A model generated the notes under the pieces. The model saw nothing but the letters and a program-made list of their open reading frames with translations, did no database searches and had not been told where the DNA came from. 64,000 nt of DNA from Acidobacteriota bacterium (GTDB lineage Bacteria > Acidobacteriota > Vicinamibacteria > Vicinamibacterales > JAKQTR01). The stretch lies in assembly GCA_026393675.1 (NCBI GenBank), contig JAPKZQ010000004.1:124001-188000 (forward strand), in the 5' to 3' direction. The position numbers were made by a program, and so were the translations under genes. Positions 61,888 to 64,000 of the stretch are shown piece by piece (positions within the stretch are counted from its first letter, which is position 1; every line of letters starts with the position of its first letter).

Positions 61888-62646
61888 CTAGCGAACGGCC
61901 CCGACCAGCCGCCATGCGGCCGCGAGCACGCTCGGCGCATGCCTCGCCACCGCTTCCGGGACGACGTGAATCCCGAACGCGAGCACCAGCAACCCGACCG
62001 ACAGGCGCACGGGAAATCCAATCACCATGAGGTTGAGCGCGGGCGCCGCCCGCGACACCAGGCCCATCACGAGTTCGACCAGCAGCAGCGCGATGATCAC
62101 GGGCATGGACAATTGCGTCCCGAGCACGAACACGATCCCCAGCAGTTGCGTCACGCTGCCCGCGATGGCGTCCTGCGCGCCCCAGTGGCCAGGCGGCAGC
62201 GTCGTGTAGGACTGCACCAGCGTGCGGATCAGGGCCAGGTGGCCGTTGATGCCGAAAAAGGTGATGGTGGCCAGCGTGCCGTAGAGCGACGCGATCAGGT
62301 TGTTGCGCACGCCGCTCTGGGGATCGACAATGGCGGCATACGACAGGCCGATCTGAAAACCCACAACGTGGCCTGCAAATTCCGCGGCCCCGATGAGCGC
62401 GTGCACCGCGAGTGCGAGCGCAAGCCCGACCACCGCCTCGCCCGCGACCATCACCGCCAGGCCCAGCGGCGGAAGATTCGGTGGCACCTGTACGAGCGGG
62501 ACCAGGATGAGGCCGAGAATCGCCGTCAGGGCAACGCGCACCGGCGGCGGCACGAACGCACCGCCAAAAAGCGGCGTGGCCACGATGAGGACACCGGGCC
62601 GGACCATCAGCACGCCAAACGCGGCGAGCGGAACGGCCTCGTTCAC
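61888..62646 (-). CDS. fliR: FliR, export gate component
   Basis: The 252-residue protein has about six membrane helices and the FliR motifs LMVRPGVLIVATPLFGGAFVP and GFQIGLSYAAIVDPQSG. It forms the inner-membrane export core with FliP and FliQ. The GTG at 62646 overlaps the fliQ stop as GTGA. Length is near E. coli FliR (261). Confidence 0.93.
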   Translation of the reverse strand: MNEAVPLAAFGVLMVRPGVLIVATPLFGGAFVPPPVRVALTAILGLILVPLVQVPPNLPPLGLAVMVAGEAVVGLALALAVHALIGAAEFAGHVVGFQIGLSYAAIVDPQSGVRNNLIASLYGTLATITFFGINGHLALIRTLVQSYTTLPPGHWGAQDAIAGSVTQLLGIVFVLGTQLSMPVIIALLLVELVMGLVSRAAPALNLMVIGFPVRLSVGLLVLAFGIHVVPEAVARHAPSVLAAAWRLVGAVR

Positions 62647-62912
62647 CGAATGATCTCCGGGAGATTGGTCAGGAGCTGACGCGTGAACCCGCTCGCCAGG
62701 CGCAGCATCCACGGGAAGGTCAGCGCGAACACGGCGAAAATCGCGAGCGCGCGCGGAATGAAGGCGAGCACACTATCGTGAATCGACGTGACGGTCTGGA
62801 GCACGCTGACCAGCACGCCGGCGATCATGCCCGCCATCAGAATCGGCAGGGCCAACACGAATGCCACTTCGATGGCCTGGCGCGTGACGCCGACGACAAG
62901 TGCTTCAGGCAA
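62643..62912 (-). CDS. fliQ: FliQ, export gate component
   Basis: The 89-residue protein, exactly the E. coli FliQ length, has two membrane helices with VGVTRQAIEVAFVLALPILM and TSIHDSVLAFIPRALAIF. It starts with TTG at 62912, supported by AGGAGG about four bases upstream; an earlier in-frame start would add 23 residues that look non-coding. Confidence 0.92.
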   Translation of the reverse strand: MPEALVVGVTRQAIEVAFVLALPILMAGMIAGVLVSVLQTVTSIHDSVLAFIPRALAIFAVFALTFPWMLRLASGFTRQLLTNLPEIIR

Positions 62913-62990
62913 GACCCCTCCTTCGCAGCTCGTGGTGCAAGTCCGTCTGCATTCGGCCGGCGCTGCATCCGGGCGCATCACCGGTCTCGG

Positions 62991-63029
62991 CCCTCGACAA
63001 GCTCGGGACGCCCTGAGCCTGTCGAAGGG
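62991..63029. repeat. 39-bp imperfect palindrome between fliP and fliQ
   Basis: CCCTCGACAAGCTCGGGAC (62991-63009) faces GCCCTGAGCCTGTCGAAGGG (63010-63029). Folded back, the two halves pair over most of their length. The motif CCCTTCGACAGGCTCAGGGC is a widely seen dispersed intergenic repeat. It fills part of the 148-base gap 62913-63060, the largest gap between consecutive export-gate genes here. No promoter or gene was recognised there. Confidence 0.65.
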
Positions 63030-63060
63030 CGGTGCGACGACGCACTTCCACCACGGACTG

Positions 63061-63801
63061 CTACACGAAACTGCGCACGAGCGATTTCACGACCAGCGAC
63101 CACCCATCGACCGTCACGAACAGGACCAGCTTGAAGGGCAGCGAGATCATGGCAGGCGGCAACTGCATCATGCCCATCGACAGCAGGCTGGTCGACACGA
63201 CCAGATCAATGAGCAGGAACGGCACGAACACGAAAAACCCCATCTGGAAGCCGGTCTTGATCTCCGACATCACGTAGGCCGGAATCACGACGCGCATCGG
63301 CAGCAGCTCAGGCTTGGCCGGCCGCGGCATCTTGGACAGTTCCAGGAACATCACCAGGTCGCTCTCGCGCGTCTGCCGCAGCATGAAGTCACGCAGCGGC
63401 GGCGTCGCACGATCGATGGCCTCCAGCGTCGTGATCTTCCCCGCCATCGCGGGCTGCACCGCTCGATCGTTGATGGCCGCGCCGACCGGCGCCATGATGA
63501 ACATCGTGAGGAAAAGAGCCAATCCAACCAGGATCTGATTCGACGGCACTTCCTGCGTGCCCATCGCCTGCCGCAGAAAGTGAAACACGATGACGATTCT
63601 GGTAAACGAGGTCATCGTCATCAGAATCGCCGGCACGAAGCTGAGCAACGTCAGCAGGACGACGACCTGGATCGGCGCCGAGATGGTGCCGATGCCATCC
63701 ATCGTCATTTCCATGCGCTGGGGCGGCTGTTGCGCGAAGCTCGGTGTCGCGCAGCACAGGAGCGCGGCGGCGACGAGCGCAACACACAGGATCCGTTTCA
63801 T
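63061..63801 (-). CDS. fliP: FliP, export gate component
   Basis: The 246-residue protein (E. coli 245) has a cleavable signal sequence (residues 1-23, ALLCCATPSFAQ), four membrane helices and the FliP signatures LTLLSFVPAILMTMTSFTRIVIV and FVPFLLIDLVVSTSLLSMGMMQLPP. It assembles the FliPQR pore. Its ATG overlaps the fliO stop as ATGA. Confidence 0.95.
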   Translation of the reverse strand: MKRILCVALVAAALLCCATPSFAQQPPQRMEMTMDGIGTISAPIQVVVLLTLLSFVPAILMTMTSFTRIVIVFHFLRQAMGTQEVPSNQILVGLALFLTMFIMAPVGAAINDRAVQPAMAGKITTLEAIDRATPPLRDFMLRQTRESDLVMFLELSKMPRPAKPELLPMRVVIPAYVMSEIKTGFQMGFFVFVPFLLIDLVVSTSLLSMGMMQLPPAMISLPFKLVLFVTVDGWSLVVKSLVRSFV

Positions 63802-64000
63802 GACTGGCCCGCCACCGGGCCGCTCGACCGACCGTCGAGGACGCGCTCGAAAGGCGCCGGCCCTTCGCCAAGTTCGGTCAGCAGGGTCACCTGCGTCGGC
63901 GTCAGTCCGATCAGGAGGCGCCGCCCTTCAACCGACACGATGGCGAGCGAGCGCCGCTCACCCAGTTGGAGCGTGCTGTGAACGGCGAGTGGGCCCTTGG
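63798..64000 (-). CDS. fliO: FliO, C-terminal part (runs off the window)
   Basis: Only the last 67 codons are in the window. The residues VHSTLQLGERRSLAIVSVEG and RRLLIGLTPTQVTLLTEL match the FliO C-terminal cytoplasmic domain (L-x-L-x-x-x-x-x-L-x-x-V...L-L-L-G-V). FliO helps FliP fold in the membrane. The 5' part with the membrane helix is beyond 64000. The fliO-fliP-fliQ-fliR order supports the call. Confidence 0.85.
   Translation of the reverse strand, partial: KGPLAVHSTLQLGERRSLAIVSVEGRRLLIGLTPTQVTLLTELGEGPAPFERVLDGRSSGPVAGQS

Overview
This is a GC-rich bacterial chromosome segment. The gene content suggests a motile acidobacterium, possibly of the Vicinamibacteria (subdivision 6) type. 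That is inferred from the mix of exported GH3, amidohydrolase, TolB/M28 and VPS10-like BNR proteins with a compact flagellar locus; no rRNA or tRNA was seen that could prove it.

Region 1 (1-19,080) is ordinary housekeeping and exported-enzyme territory. It holds a DsbD-alpha-like protein, a redoxin, a PA14-bearing GH3 glycosidase, a radical SAM protein, a full-length chemoreceptor (MCP) with a good sigma-28-type promoter, a HAD phosphatase, a secreted amidohydrolase, a TolB/M28 peptidase, glnS, an exported Fe/Mn superoxide dismutase, an outer-membrane-like protein and a VPS10/BNR protein. Several families of small palindromic repeats lie between these genes.

Region 2 (19,081-29,230, minus strand) is one chemotaxis/motor operon. 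In transcription order it reads: PAS hybrid histidine kinase, motA, motB, an MCP C-terminal fragment, cheA, cheW, cheR, cheD, a CheY-like regulator, a CheX-like phosphatase and cheB. The kinase is preceded by a long leader with nested hairpins and a nine-C tract.

Region 3 (29,337-38,267) is surface-sugar territory. A DegT-family protein that appears to lack the PLP lysine faces an sps/pse-like nonulosonic acid operon: aminotransferase, PseG/SpsG-like hydrolase, HAD phosphatase, NeuB/SpsE synthase, ATP-grasp ligase, SpsF-like cytidylyltransferase and FlaA1/PseB-like dehydratase. It lies beside the flagellin genes, so flagellin glycosylation is the likely use.

Region 4 (38,334-42,879, plus strand) is the late flagellar set: two tandem flagellins, flaG, fliD, fliS and a FlgN/FliT-like chaperone. 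Each flagellin gene has its own sigma-28 promoter, its own leader with a GGA-loop hairpin plus a GGA-rich Shine-Dalgarno (the arrangement expected for CsrA control), and its own terminator.

Region 5 (42,882-64,000, minus strand) is a long flagellar operon that enters from the right edge: fliO', fliP, fliQ, fliR, flhB, flhA, flhF, flhG, fliA, fliM, fliN, a small membrane protein, a MshEN-domain protein, flgF, flgG, flgA, flgH, flgI, flgJ fused to an M23 peptidase, flgM, a flgN-like gene, flgK, flgL, fliW, csrA and a GNAT acetyltransferase. Start and stop codons overlap at many junctions.

Together the genes describe flagellum assembly with layered control. FliA (sigma-28) and FlgM time late transcription, FliW and CsrA probably gate flagellin translation, FlhF and FlhG set flagellar position and number, and the sps-like operon probably supplies a nonulosonate for filament glycosylation.
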